Positions 9,065 to 17,989 of a stretch of 64,000 nt of DNA are shown piece after piece. Below the pieces are notes generated by a model that saw nothing but the letters and a program-made list of their open reading frames with translations, made no database searches and was not told the DNA's origin. Location of the stretch: positions 2,148,001-2,212,000 of the forward strand of contig NZ_OY775906.1 of NCBI RefSeq assembly GCF_963675065.1. Reading direction: 5' to 3'. The DNA is from an uncultured Draconibacterium sp. Lineage in GTDB: Bacteria > Bacteroidota > Bacteroidia > Bacteroidales > Prolixibacteraceae. Positions within the stretch are counted from its first letter, which is position 1. Each line of letters opens with the position of its first letter. The translations under genes were made by a program, and so were the position numbers.

Positions 9065-10312
9065 TTATAGCTCGCCAAACACCATTCTTCGCAATAATTG
9101 TAAAGCCGACTGCCCTGAGCGCACAATATTCCGGTCGCGCTGATCGCCAACAAAAGTGTATTTTTTTACCATTGTTTTCTCTGGTCCCGACACAGCGATC
9201 CAAACTGTTCCAACGGGCTTGTCTTCTGTTCCTCCTGTTGGGCCGGCTATTCCGGTGGTTGCCACAGCATAATCAGCATTCATAACGCGCTTTACGCCTT
9301 CAACCATTTCGCGTGCCACCTGCTCGCTAACGGCACCATATTTTTCCAGGTTTTCGCGACTTACGCCAAGCAACTGCTCTTTCATTTCGTTTGAATACGA
9401 CGTAACCGAACCGTTGTAATATTCCGAACTTCCGGATATAGAAGTGATAAGGTGTGAAATATAACCGCCCGTGCAACTTTCAGCAACAGCAAGTTTTCTA
9501 TTTTGCTGCACCAATTCACGGCCAATTACTTCCGACAAGGTTTCTGTGTTGTATCCAAAAATCGCCTCAGGAATTATTGTTTTCAGCTTTTCAATTTCTT
9601 TTTCCACATCACTTTTCAACTCTTCCACATCATTGCCAATTGCGGAAAGCCGCAACCTTACGGCCATTGGATTTGGTAAATAAGCCAGTTTAATGTGCGT
9701 TGGCAAAGCATCTTCCCAGTCTGCGATTCGTTCGGCCAGCATCGATTCAGGAACACCCTGTGTCAGCACCGTCTTATGGAAAATTGCTTTTGTTCGTTTG
9801 GTTTTGCGCAGTCGCGGTAACAGCTCAAATTCTACCAGGTATTTCATTTCAAAAGGTACGCCCGGCATCGACACAAAAATGGTGTCGTTCTGTTCGAACC
9901 ACATGCCCGGAGCTGTTCCCATTTTATTGGGTAAAATAGTGCATAATTCGGGCAACATCGCCTGGTCGCGATTCATTTGGTTCATATCAATTCCGCGGAA
10001 TTTGAATCGCTCGTAAATTGTTTTTAATGTGGGCTCGTGAAAAACCAGTTTCGTGTTAAAATACTCGCAAAGCGTATGTTTGGTAATATCATCTTTTGTC
10101 GGGCCAAGTCCACCGGTAATTACTACCAGGTCGGCATGCTTTTCTGCATTTTTTATGGCCCGCATTATATGATCGTGATCGTCGTGAACAGAGGTTATCT
10201 GGTAAATTTCAATACCGTTTAGGTTAAACTGCTCGCCCATCCAGGCAGAGTTGGTATCAACAATTTGTCCAATCAGTATCTCATCGCCTATGGTAATAAT
10301 TTCTGCTTTCAT
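9065..10312 (-). CDS. cinA: CinA family nicotinamide-nucleotide amidase
   Basis: A two-domain CinA protein of 415 residues. The N-terminal MoaB/MogA-like domain (residues 1 to about 170) has ITIGDEILIGQIVDTNS and TGGLGPTKDDITKHTL. The C-terminal amidase domain (from about residue 255) has AVAESCTGGYISHLIT and TTGIAGPTGGTEDKPVGTVWIA. The family salvages pyridine nucleotides by deamidating NMN, and the N-terminal domain can hydrolyse ADP-ribose. All usual motifs are intact. It is followed on the same strand by the AsmA-like gene. Confidence 0.95.
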   Translation of the reverse strand: MKAEIITIGDEILIGQIVDTNSAWMGEQFNLNGIEIYQITSVHDDHDHIMRAIKNAEKHADLVVITGGLGPTKDDITKHTLCEYFNTKLVFHEPTLKTIYERFKFRGIDMNQMNRDQAMLPELCTILPNKMGTAPGMWFEQNDTIFVSMPGVPFEMKYLVEFELLPRLRKTKRTKAIFHKTVLTQGVPESMLAERIADWEDALPTHIKLAYLPNPMAVRLRLSAIGNDVEELKSDVEKEIEKLKTIIPEAIFGYNTETLSEVIGRELVQQNRKLAVAESCTGGYISHLITSISGSSEYYNGSVTSYSNEMKEQLLGVSRENLEKYGAVSEQVAREMVEGVKRVMNADYAVATTGIAGPTGGTEDKPVGTVWIAVSGPEKTMVKKYTFVGDQRDRNIVRSGQSALQLLRRMVFGEL

Positions 10313-10334
10313 TCCTTTTGGTTAATTACACGTG

Positions 10335-10830
10335 TTTTCCGAGAAACAAAATTAACATTATAAAAGGCAAAAGTACAAAGTAGAAAGGCAAAAGTTGAGA
10401 ACAACTGTCATCTCGACGAGGCACGAGGAGAGATCTGTAACAGGGGAGATAGCTACGAGCTGCTGGCTATTAGTGGGAAAGCAAAAGTGAAAAGGAGGAA
10501 AGGCAAAAGGTAAAAGTAGTTGCTTGCTTCTAGCCACGAGTTACGAGCCGCGAGTTTCGAGTGCAATTTTACAATTTATCAGTTTGGCAATTCCAGCAAC
10601 ACAGCCTCTGGATTAAAGCATTTTCGCATTAACGCATTCACGCATTTCGTCCCTCAATCCTTCAATCCTTCAGTCCTTCGATTCTTCGTTCCCTTAATAG
10701 GCCAAAGGCAAAAGCCAAAAGAGCCACTAGCCGCGAGTGTGATTTAACGATTTGTCAATTCTGAACGGTTAATTACTGAGTTTCGGAGAGTTTCTGCTTC
10801 AACACTCATTCCTGCATTAAAACATTCTGC
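10335..10830 (-). repeat. Inverted copy of the dispersed intergenic repeat
   Basis: This 524-base gap upstream of cinA holds, in opposite orientation, the elements of the large arrays further right. These are AGAGATCTGTAACAGG (reverse of the CTGTTACAGATCTCT type), CACGAGTTACGAGCCGCGAG, CAATTTATCAGTTTGGCAATT, CAGCCTCTGGATTAAAGCA and CGCATTAACGCATTCACGC. No gene is supported; an open frame of 75 codons here is only the translation of the repeat. Confidence 0.8.
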
Positions 10831-10836
10831 ACTAAT

Positions 10837-11184
10837 CTAAAGGTTCACAACCTTTTCCGCCACTTTGTGGAAATGCAAAATATCAACCATTGTTCCGGCT
10901 ATACCAACTTCAACTTTTTCCAGCAATTGAAAATGGTGTAGACAAGTTTTGCAAGCCACCAGTTTTACTCCTTTTTCATCGAGCTGCTTTAAAGGCTCAA
11001 GTGATTCAGAGCCGGAGCAAATAAGTTTTACGCCTTCATTGTAAAAGGTAATTACTTTGGGAACTTCTTCTTCTTCGCAAAGCAATGTCAGATAGTTTAT
11101 TACCAGTAGTTGCCCCAGTTCTTCATTGCCTGACCCCATTCCGTTATGTGTGATTTGAATGAGTGTATTTTTGAAAGAATTCAT
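10837..11184 (-). CDS. DsrE/YedF-like sulfurtransferase-related protein
   Basis: A small cytoplasmic protein of 115 residues with a DsrE/DsrF-like fold, resembling the C-terminal half of the YedF protein often found beside selenium genes. Features include ITHNGMGSGNEELGQLL at the N-terminus, FYNEGVKL in the middle and a conserved cysteine pair in VACKTCLHHF. The TusA-like N-terminal domain of full-length YedF is absent. It lies about 4.7 kb from mnmH-selD, so a link to selenium or sulfur handling is plausible but inferred. The gaps on both sides contain dispersed repeats, so it is probably monocistronic. Confidence 0.7.
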   Translation of the reverse strand: MNSFKNTLIQITHNGMGSGNEELGQLLVINYLTLLCEEEEVPKVITFYNEGVKLICSGSESLEPLKQLDEKGVKLVACKTCLHHFQLLEKVEVGIAGTMVDILHFHKVAEKVVNL

Positions 11185-11329
11185 TTGTGTTTTGTTTTGT
11201 TTGCACTAAAGTAAGTGAAAATTTATTTGGATGAAGTAAATCCAATTAGTAGCAATCTGCGACTGAAAACTGCGACCGGGACTTTTCTTCTTTGTGAAAC
11301 ATTGTGGTAAAGCAGTGGCATTGACTTGC

Positions 11330-11405
11330 GACTCGTATCCTGAATCATTGAACTGCAAATTTGCAACAGATCTCTCACTGCGTTCGAGATGACGGCACCA
11401 TTGAA
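11330..11405. repeat. Dispersed repeat fragment
   Basis: GCAACAGATCTCTCACTGCGTTCGAGATGACGGCACC is a version of the widespread Bacteroidota intergenic element that also appears at 27.5, 27.9, 28.1 and 37.4 kb (CTACAGATCTCTCCTCGTTCC and following). It lies between the YedF-like gene and the M48 protease gene. Confidence 0.6.
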
Positions 11406-11431
11406 ATCCAACTGAAAACTGCGACTTTCTT

Positions 11432-12670
11432 CTATTTCTCAAACGATTTTAAAAAGGCCAGACGCTGCAATAAAGTAGGGTGTGAATAATGAAAGAATAC
11501 ATAGGTTTTATGTGGAGTTAGATTACTCAGGTTATTGATCGACAACTTTTTTAATGCCGATGCCAACGCTTCCGGTTTGTAGTTCTCGGCAGCAAAACGG
11601 TCGGCCTGGTATTCGTTTTTCCGCGAAAGGATATTCATAAAAATTCCGGTAAAAAAAGAGATAGGCGAATACAACACACCAAATGCCACCATGCCAATAT
11701 GAAAATTCGGTTTATCAACTCCAAGAGCAGCACTTAATACAGGACTATCAATCAGCAAACCAAAAACGTACAAAACAATGGCTGTTTGTACCAAACCAAT
11801 TAAAAGTCCCTGCACTACGTGTTTCTTTTTGTTGTGGCCAATTTCGTGTGCTAAAACCGCTACCAGCTCTTCGGTATTCAGGTCATTTATCAAAGTATCG
11901 TAAAGAACAATGCGTTTTTTGGCCCCCAAACCGGTAAAATATGCATTGGCTTTTGTTGAGCGTTTCGATCCGTCGATCACAAAAATATTGTCCAGCTTAA
12001 AACCCACTTTCTGTGCAAAAGCGCTAATCGCATCGCGCAATTCGCCTTCTTCAAGCGGCGTTTGTTTGTTAAACAGGGGCACAATCAGATTGGAATAAAA
12101 CATGGCCATAAATATGGAAAAGGCAGAAACAACAATCCATGCATAAATCCAGAACATCTCTCCTGTTAACTGATAGATAAAAATAACCAGCGCCAGCAAC
12201 CCGCCACCAATAAGTGCACTTACCAGCCAGCCTTTAATTTTATCAAAAACAAATATTTTGGGTGTGGTTTTATTAAAACCGTATTTCTCCTCAATTTTAA
12301 AGGTGTCGTAAATTTCGAAAGGGATGTTTATAATATCGGATGCGAACATGATAATTCCGAAAAATATGAGCGCTGCCAATATTGCGTTTCCGGTAAAACT
12401 CCATGCCCAGCCATCCACCAGTGCAAAACCATAAAACAAAAACATGGCTAAAGTAAGTACCATGCTAAAACTGCTGGTTAAAATACCGAAACGATGATTT
12501 TCGCGCTGATAGGCCTGTTGTTTTTTGTATTTCTCTTCGTCGTAAATTCCCTTTACTTCCTCAGGAATCGTGTCGCTCATGGTCTTTGTGTTCAGGTACG
12601 ACAGGTATTTCTCGAAGATAAAATCAACAACAAGAATTCCGATAATAATCCAGAAAAGTATTTCGTGCAT
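11432..12670 (-). CDS. M48 family (Ste24-like) membrane metalloprotease
   Basis: An integral-membrane zinc protease of 412 residues. The zinc motif HEIGH is in ELVAVLAHEIGHNKKKH and the third ligand is in NEYQADRFA about 80 residues later. Several hydrophobic segments precede and follow it (for example LVSALIGGGLLALVIFIYQL and MFWIYAWIVVSAFSIFMAMF). Length and layout match CAAX prenyl protease Ste24/HtpX-related enzymes, which in bacteria act in membrane protein quality control; no prenylation is implied. Its start lies 68 bases from the 21-bp-period array that occupies the divergent gap to the M20 gene. Confidence 0.9.
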   Translation of the reverse strand: MHEILFWIIIGILVVDFIFEKYLSYLNTKTMSDTIPEEVKGIYDEEKYKKQQAYQRENHRFGILTSSFSMVLTLAMFLFYGFALVDGWAWSFTGNAILAALIFFGIIMFASDIINIPFEIYDTFKIEEKYGFNKTTPKIFVFDKIKGWLVSALIGGGLLALVIFIYQLTGEMFWIYAWIVVSAFSIFMAMFYSNLIVPLFNKQTPLEEGELRDAISAFAQKVGFKLDNIFVIDGSKRSTKANAYFTGLGAKKRIVLYDTLINDLNTEELVAVLAHEIGHNKKKHVVQGLLIGLVQTAIVLYVFGLLIDSPVLSAALGVDKPNFHIGMVAFGVLYSPISFFTGIFMNILSRKNEYQADRFAAENYKPEALASALKKLSINNLSNLTPHKTYVFFHYSHPTLLQRLAFLKSFEK

Positions 12671-12737
12671 AGCTGCTTTGTTTCAATTTGTGAGGCACAA
12701 ATATAACAGAAGATTAAGGTTTTCCACGTATCAAAAA

Positions 12738-13052
12738 AAAGTTGGGGAATAGAATAATCCCCAAGGGGCATGTGATAATCCCCTGTCTTTACAAGCCTCG
12801 CCCCTTGGGGCACGCGATGATCCCCTTGGGGCGCATTACGATCCCCCGTTTTCGCAAGACCATCCCCTTGGGGCACTAAGCATGCCCCTGTCTTCACAAA
12901 ACAATCCCCCGGGGGCATGTAACGTGCCCCTGTTTTCGAAAGCCGATCCCCTGGGGGCACATAATGATCCCCTTGGGGCACAAAGCAAAAATATGGGGGC
13001 GCACGCTGAGCCCCTTGGGGCGTGAATCCAAAAACCGTGGGAAATAATTCCA
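12738..13052. repeat. 21-bp-period degenerate array with CCCC-NN-GGGG dyads (array 1)
   Basis: Fifteen consecutive 21-base units run without a single insertion or deletion. CCCC begins at 12759, 12780, 12801, 12822, 12843, 12864, 12885, 12906, 12927, 12948, 12969 and 13011, and degenerate units sit at 12738, 12990 and 13032. Two unit classes alternate irregularly: class A has a palindrome (CCCCTTGGGG, CCCCAAGGGG, CCCCCGGGGG) and class B reads CCCC(T/C)GT(C/T)TT followed by ACAA, GCAA or GAAA. The remaining 11 bases vary. The array fills the divergent gap between the M48 and M20 genes. All three minus-strand frames are open for long stretches, one of them giving a heptapeptide repeat, but this follows from the period being a multiple of three. 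Confidence 0.9.
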
Positions 13053-13169
13053 GCGACTGTTTCCAAACGTAAACCACAACTTTCTTAAATTGAAAAAATG
13101 TTTCAACTACACACAAAGTCAGAATTTCTGTTTTTTTTCCCACTTTTGCAGCATTATAATAGGTGAACT

Positions 13170-14216
13170 ATGGAGAAATACATCGAACTGTTAAAAACGC
13201 TGATCGCTACGCAGTCGTTTAGTAAAGAGGAAGAAAATGCCGCCGCTGTGATGCGCTCTTTTCTTAATAAAGAAGGTATTCTATACAAGACTAAAGAGAA
13301 CAACACCTGGGCCTACAATAAATACTATTCGGAAGAAAAGCCCACTATTTTACTCGACTCGCATATCGATACGGTTCGTCCGGCGAAGGGCTATACCAAA
13401 GATCCGTTTTCGCCTATTGAAGAAGGAGATATATTGTATGGTTTGGGAAGCAACGACGCCGGTGGTCCCTTGGTTTCGCTTTTGGCAACATTCATCCATT
13501 TTTACGAACGCGAAGACCTGCCTTACAACCTGGTTTATGCTGCAACTGCCGAAGAAGAAATTTCAGGACGACGCGGAATGGAGATTGTCATTCCGGAGAT
13601 TGCTCCAATTACCTTTGCCATAATTGGTGAGCCCACCAAAATGGAGCTGGCCATTGCCGAAAAAGGTTTGCTGGTGCTGGATTGTTACGCACATGGCAAA
13701 TCGGGGCACGCTGCCCGCGAAGAAGGCGAAAATGCACTATACAAGGCTATTGAAGACATTGAAAAACTACGCAATTTCGAGTTCGACAAAGTATCTGAAG
13801 TACTCGGAAAAGTAAAAATATCGGTTACTCAAATTGAGGCCGGCACGCAACATAACGTTGTTCCCGACAACTGTCATTTTGTGGTTGATGTACGCACCAA
13901 TGAGCATTACACCAACAAAGAAGCCGCTGAAATTATCAGCCAGTTGATTGATTCGGAGGTTAAGCCACGTTCGGTTCGTTTAAATTCCTCGGGTATTTCG
14001 GCACATCACCCATTTGCAAAACTTGTTAAGGAAAAAGGCATAAATACATACGGTTCACCAACAACTTCCGACCAGGCCATTATTCCTTTCTTATCTGTAA
14101 AAATGGGGCCGGGCGACTCAGCGCGTTCGCACACTGCCGACGAGTACATTCACAAAAGCGAAATTATTGCAGGGATTGGACGCTACATTGAATTACTGGA
14201 AAAACTAAAGCTGTAA
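13170..14216 (+). CDS. M20 family deacetylase/peptidase, ArgE-like
   Basis: A zinc-dependent M20 hydrolase of 348 residues. The metal and catalytic residues are recognisable: LLDSHIDTVRP (His, catalytic Asp), GSNDAGG (bridging Asp), AATAEEEISG (catalytic Glu and ligand Glu), GEPTKME (ligand) and RSHTADEYIH near the C-terminus. An internal dimerisation domain follows residue 170. Bacteroidota proteins of this length serve as N-acetyl- or N-succinyl-ornithine deacetylases in arginine synthesis, the most likely role here. No other arg gene is adjacent, so a dipeptidase activity cannot be excluded. Confidence 0.82.
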   Translation: MEKYIELLKTLIATQSFSKEEENAAAVMRSFLNKEGILYKTKENNTWAYNKYYSEEKPTILLDSHIDTVRPAKGYTKDPFSPIEEGDILYGLGSNDAGGPLVSLLATFIHFYEREDLPYNLVYAATAEEEISGRRGMEIVIPEIAPITFAIIGEPTKMELAIAEKGLLVLDCYAHGKSGHAAREEGENALYKAIEDIEKLRNFEFDKVSEVLGKVKISVTQIEAGTQHNVVPDNCHFVVDVRTNEHYTNKEAAEIISQLIDSEVKPRSVRLNSSGISAHHPFAKLVKEKGINTYGSPTTSDQAIIPFLSVKMGPGDSARSHTADEYIHKSEIIAGIGRYIELLEKLKL

Positions 14217-14375
14217 TTAGTCTTTGTAAGAAAACGCCAAATACTGCGTTACTCTCGGTTTGAAAACGGTCGATTACGAAAGTAAACTCCCTGATTTCCA
14301 AACCTTCGAAAGCCTTGTCTTTGACGCCTTCTTTTCAAAAACAAAGAAATAGCTGAGTTTTTGGGCAAGCACTAA

Positions 14376-15599
14376 TTAGCCGCCAATTATTCTTCTGATT
14401 CGGTCGTCCAGAGCGGCCTGATCAGCAGTAAAACTTGCCAGTCCTGCGAGGTTTAGCAAGGTATCGATAGCCAGTTCACCATTGGCGATACGTTGTGCCC
14501 AACGCTGATGATTTGGAATTTTTCCATCGTCAGCAATCAGTTTATAATCTTTTTCGCTGAGGTACGGAAACATATCGCCACATCCCGCTTCGTGAACCCG
14601 GTCGATCAGTTCATTTTCATTTTTTGGAAGATTCGTATCCAGGCTTTTTGCCAGTTCCAATTCTTTTTCACTCACTTCCCACAATTTTTCAGGAAAATAG
14701 CTGGCAGCATCATCGGTTAAATCTACCGGATAAACTTCGTTTAGTTTTGATTGAAAGTTGCCATCCATATTTATTTTCCCATCGGCAGCCACTTTTGTGG
14801 GCATGGTATAAACATCGGTACCGGCCAGTGCATCCAGCTGCGAGTAATGGCGTAAACTTGCAGCAATCAATTTCGTTGGTGTTTCATTACGTTTGGTCAA
14901 TTCGGTAACAATATGTTGAGCTGAGATAACGGTTCGTTCTCCGGCGCCACTGCCGCTTCCCAGCTCGTTATCTTTTATGTAGGCCCCAATCCGGCCTAAA
15001 AATACGTTGCAATAATTGGGTTTTTTAATGGCAGCCACCATCGCATTTTGACGAGCCGAAAACTCAAGTGTAAAATTGATTTTCACACCCAACTCACGCA
15101 GTTTGCGTGCCCCCAGTAATCCGGTTGCCGTGTATGGTACTTTTACAATAAACTGATCGGGGCAAATGGAAAAATAACGTAATCCGTAATCAATAATGGC
15201 ATTAAAATCATAAGCAGTATTGGTGTGTAGCTCAACACTTACAAAGCCTCCAAACTTTTTGGCCAGCCGAATACCGTGCCGGGCGTTTAAAATAAATGCG
15301 ATTTCAACAATTTGCTCTTCAATTGGCAGGTTTTTTACAATTTCAACGGTTTGCTCAACAAAATCATCATAAATACCTTTCTGAATTTCGTTGTTTACCA
15401 GCGAGTTGTTAGTAGTTAAAGCCGTCATTTCGGCCGACCAGTTTTTTTCGGCCTCCTCCATATCGCCAGTGTCGAGCCAAAGTTCTGTGCCTGTGTTTTT
15501 TAATCCCTGCCAGAAAGGATCAGGATTGGCACTCACTTTCGATTCATTTACATCTTGTAAAACAAATTGTTTGATCTTTTCTTTTAACGTTTCATTCAT
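14376..15599 (-). CDS. Transaldolase family protein
   Basis: A protein of 407 residues with the transaldolase barrel. The Schiff-base lysine is expected in FIVKVPYTATGLLGARKL, and GVKINFTLEFSARQNA and NVFLGRIGAYIKDN are typical later strands. It is longer than the small (about 215 residue) and classical (about 315 residue) transaldolases; the extra C-terminal part (about residues 310-407) is helical. The enzyme would transfer dihydroxyacetone units in the non-oxidative pentose phosphate pathway, which fits the xylose genes at 53-57 kb. It is divergent from mnmH across a 327-base gap. Confidence 0.85.
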   Translation of the reverse strand: MNETLKEKIKQFVLQDVNESKVSANPDPFWQGLKNTGTELWLDTGDMEEAEKNWSAEMTALTTNNSLVNNEIQKGIYDDFVEQTVEIVKNLPIEEQIVEIAFILNARHGIRLAKKFGGFVSVELHTNTAYDFNAIIDYGLRYFSICPDQFIVKVPYTATGLLGARKLRELGVKINFTLEFSARQNAMVAAIKKPNYCNVFLGRIGAYIKDNELGSGSGAGERTVISAQHIVTELTKRNETPTKLIAASLRHYSQLDALAGTDVYTMPTKVAADGKINMDGNFQSKLNEVYPVDLTDDAASYFPEKLWEVSEKELELAKSLDTNLPKNENELIDRVHEAGCGDMFPYLSEKDYKLIADDGKIPNHQRWAQRIANGELAIDTLLNLAGLASFTADQAALDDRIRRIIGG

Positions 15600-15913
15600 T
15601 ATGATTAAGCTTTGTAATTATACCACTATTACGCTAATTTAATTGTAGAGTTATACCCGCTAAATCAATACTTACGAACTACTTTTTAACCTGAAAAATT
15701 CGTAAAATTTTTGACACGAAGTGTTGACGATTGAAAATCTGCATGTTACAAAGACAAAATTGAGTGTCTTTCAAATTTTCAATGTCAAGGTTAACACTGA
15801 TAAATAATTGAAATACAATTATTTCGTCAGCCTTGAAGGTGATTAATTCACTTTTATGAATTAATCATGTTAACATTATGCGCGTTCTGTTTATGAAATA
15901 TTGCCCGAATAAA

Positions 15914-15921
15914 TAACTTTG
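15914..15921 (+). promoter_or_regulatory. Putative mnmH -7 element, possibly leaderless
   Basis: TAACTTTG matches TAnnTTTG and ends only 5 bases before the mnmH ATG at 15927, so transcription from it would begin at or next to the start codon. No TTG is visible at the right distance. The rest of the 15600-15926 gap is AT-rich with no other recognisable element. Confidence 0.4.
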
Positions 15922-15926
15922 TCACC

Positions 15927-16985
15927 ATGTTACAGGAGATCAGTATTTCAGAATATATTAAACTGGCCGAATCGGTTCCGCTTGTCGATGTTCGCTCGCC
16001 GGGCGAGTACGAAAAAGGGCACATACCGGGTGCATTTAGCATTCCGTTGTTTTCGAATGAAGAGCGCGCCGCTGTGGGAACGGTGTATGTTCAGCAATCA
16101 AAAGAGAAAGCCATTGAGTTGGGTTACAAGTATGTTACACCAAAGTTGGAATGGTTTATTTCGGAATCAAAACAACTGGCTCCCGATGGAGTAATTGCCG
16201 TGCATTGCTGGCGTGGAGGAATGCGGTCGAGAGCGTTTGCCCAACACCTTTCAGATAACGGTTTTTCAAAAGTTTATGTAATTACCGGTGGTTACAAAGC
16301 TTTTAGAAATCATGCTTTGGAGTCGTTTAAAACCAAAGCCAATATTTGTATTCTGGGTGGTTACACCGGCAGCGGGAAAACACATATTTTATATTCGTTG
16401 AAAGAACAGGGCGAACAAATTATTGACCTGGAAGGACTGGCCAACCACAAAGGATCGGCTTTCGGACGTATCGGAGACGGCAAGCAACCCTCCATCGAGC
16501 AATTTGAAAATGACCTGTTTTGGAAATGGAAAGACCTGGATTACACTAAAACCATTTGGATTGAAGACGAAAGTCATCGCATTGGTTTAGTAAATATTCC
16601 CATGAACTTTTTTGAAAATATGAGAAGCCAACCTGTGATTTTCCTGGATATTTCGCGGGCGGAAAGAGCGCGTTTTCTGGTTAAAGATTATTCGGAAGCC
16701 GACAAAGCAATGCTAAGAGATTCCATTCTGCGAATTGAAAAGCGACTGGGAGGGTTAAACACCCGATATGCACTGGAACACCTCGAAAAAAACGAACTAT
16801 TTGAAGTAGCGATGATCTGCCTGATTTACTACGACAAATACTACCTGAGAGGATTAAAAAACAGGGAACACCAGGATATTTATACTTTTGAATCGGAAAC
16901 CATTTCGCCCGAATTAATTACCAAACAAATAATAGCCTTTTATGAGTCAATCAGATACGAAAAATATAAAGCTCACACAGTATAG
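15927..16985 (+). CDS. mnmH: tRNA 2-selenouridine synthase
   Basis: MnmH (SelU/YbbB) of 352 residues, which replaces sulfur by selenium at the wobble 2-thiouridine of some tRNAs, and also geranylates it. The N-terminal rhodanese domain has VDVRSPGEYEKGHIPGA and the active cysteine in VHCWRGGMRSRAF. The C-terminal P-loop domain has ILGGYTGSGKTHIL. Its last 44 bases overlap selD in another frame, so the two are translationally linked: SelD makes the selenophosphate that MnmH consumes. Confidence 0.96.
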   Translation: MLQEISISEYIKLAESVPLVDVRSPGEYEKGHIPGAFSIPLFSNEERAAVGTVYVQQSKEKAIELGYKYVTPKLEWFISESKQLAPDGVIAVHCWRGGMRSRAFAQHLSDNGFSKVYVITGGYKAFRNHALESFKTKANICILGGYTGSGKTHILYSLKEQGEQIIDLEGLANHKGSAFGRIGDGKQPSIEQFENDLFWKWKDLDYTKTIWIEDESHRIGLVNIPMNFFENMRSQPVIFLDISRAERARFLVKDYSEADKAMLRDSILRIEKRLGGLNTRYALEHLEKNELFEVAMICLIYYDKYYLRGLKNREHQDIYTFESETISPELITKQIIAFYESIRYEKYKAHTV

Positions 16986-17988
16986 CCACGGAGCCGGTTG
17001 CGGCTGCAAAATATCGCCTAAAGTTTTAAGTACCATTCTTGAAACAAAACTCGACATGGGACTTCAGCCGAATCTTTTGGTAGGAAACGACAGTCGTGAT
17101 GATGCAGCTGTTCTTGATTTAGGAAACGGCACAGCCATTATCAGCACCACCGACTTTTTTATGCCCATTGTTGACGATCCGTTTACTTTTGGACGAATTG
17201 CAGCCACTAATGCCATTAGCGATGTTTTTGCCATGGGTGGTAAACCAATTCTGGCGATTGCCATTTTGGGCTGGCCAATAAATAAACTGGCCCCTGAAAT
17301 TGCCCGCGAGGTGGTTGAAGGCGGACGTCAGGTTTGTAAAGAAGTGGGTATAAGTTTGGCCGGCGGTCACAGTATAGACAGCCCGGAGCCGATTTTCGGT
17401 CTGGCAGTTACCGGACAGGTTGATCTGAAAAATATAAAACAAAACGACACTGCTACTGAAGGTTGTCAACTTCTGCTAACCAAACCACTTGGAGTTGGTA
17501 TTTTAACCACGGCTCAGAAAAAAGGCGTTTTGGCAAGCGAGCACGAACAAACTGCACCTGAATTAATGTGCCGGTTAAATACACCCGGTTTTGAGTTGGC
17601 AAAAATAGCAGGCGTAAAAGCTATGACCGATGTAACCGGTTTTGGATTGCTGGGACACCTCACCGAAATGTGCGAGGGCAGTGAGCTTTCGGCACACATT
17701 GAACACGATAAAATACCAACGTTGCCCATGCTTCAACCCTACCTGGAACAAAATTGTATTCCTGGCGGAACATTGCGCAACTGGGATAGTTACGGGCATA
17801 ATGTTTCAATGAAAAATGCGAACTATAAAAACATTTTGTGCGATCCGCAAACAAGCGGAGGATTGTTATTAGCTGTTGAGCCAGAAGCGCTTTCGGAAGT
17901 AGAAGCTTGTCTGGCAAAATTTAATATCCAGGCAACACCTTTCGGACACTTAACAGAAAAGCAGGATAAACTTATAACGGTAGTTTAA
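16942..17988 (+). CDS. selD: Selenide, water dikinase
   Basis: SelD of 348 residues makes selenophosphate from selenide and ATP. The catalytic motif near the N-terminus is SHGAGCGCKISP, with cysteine rather than selenocysteine. The AIR-synthase-type fold follows, with DDAAVLDLG, TTDFFMPIVDDPFTFGRIAA and DPQTSGGLLLA. The start overlaps the end of mnmH by 44 bases. No selA, selB or selC is seen in the window, so within this segment the only visible use of selenophosphate is tRNA modification. Confidence 0.97.
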   Translation: MSQSDTKNIKLTQYSHGAGCGCKISPKVLSTILETKLDMGLQPNLLVGNDSRDDAAVLDLGNGTAIISTTDFFMPIVDDPFTFGRIAATNAISDVFAMGGKPILAIAILGWPINKLAPEIAREVVEGGRQVCKEVGISLAGGHSIDSPEPIFGLAVTGQVDLKNIKQNDTATEGCQLLLTKPLGVGILTTAQKKGVLASEHEQTAPELMCRLNTPGFELAKIAGVKAMTDVTGFGLLGHLTEMCEGSELSAHIEHDKIPTLPMLQPYLEQNCIPGGTLRNWDSYGHNVSMKNANYKNILCDPQTSGGLLLAVEPEALSEVEACLAKFNIQATPFGHLTEKQDKLITVV

Positions 17989-17989
17989 T

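Noticed and set aside
12738..13052. CRISPR array
   Set aside because: Units are 21 bases with variable sequence throughout, there are no constant repeats separated by unique spacers, and no cas gene is in the window.
12592..13143. Open frame of 183 codons on the minus strand as a protein-coding gene
   Set aside because: It overlaps the M48 gene, starts at GTG, and openness is explained by the repeat period being a multiple of three; it is kept only as a finding.
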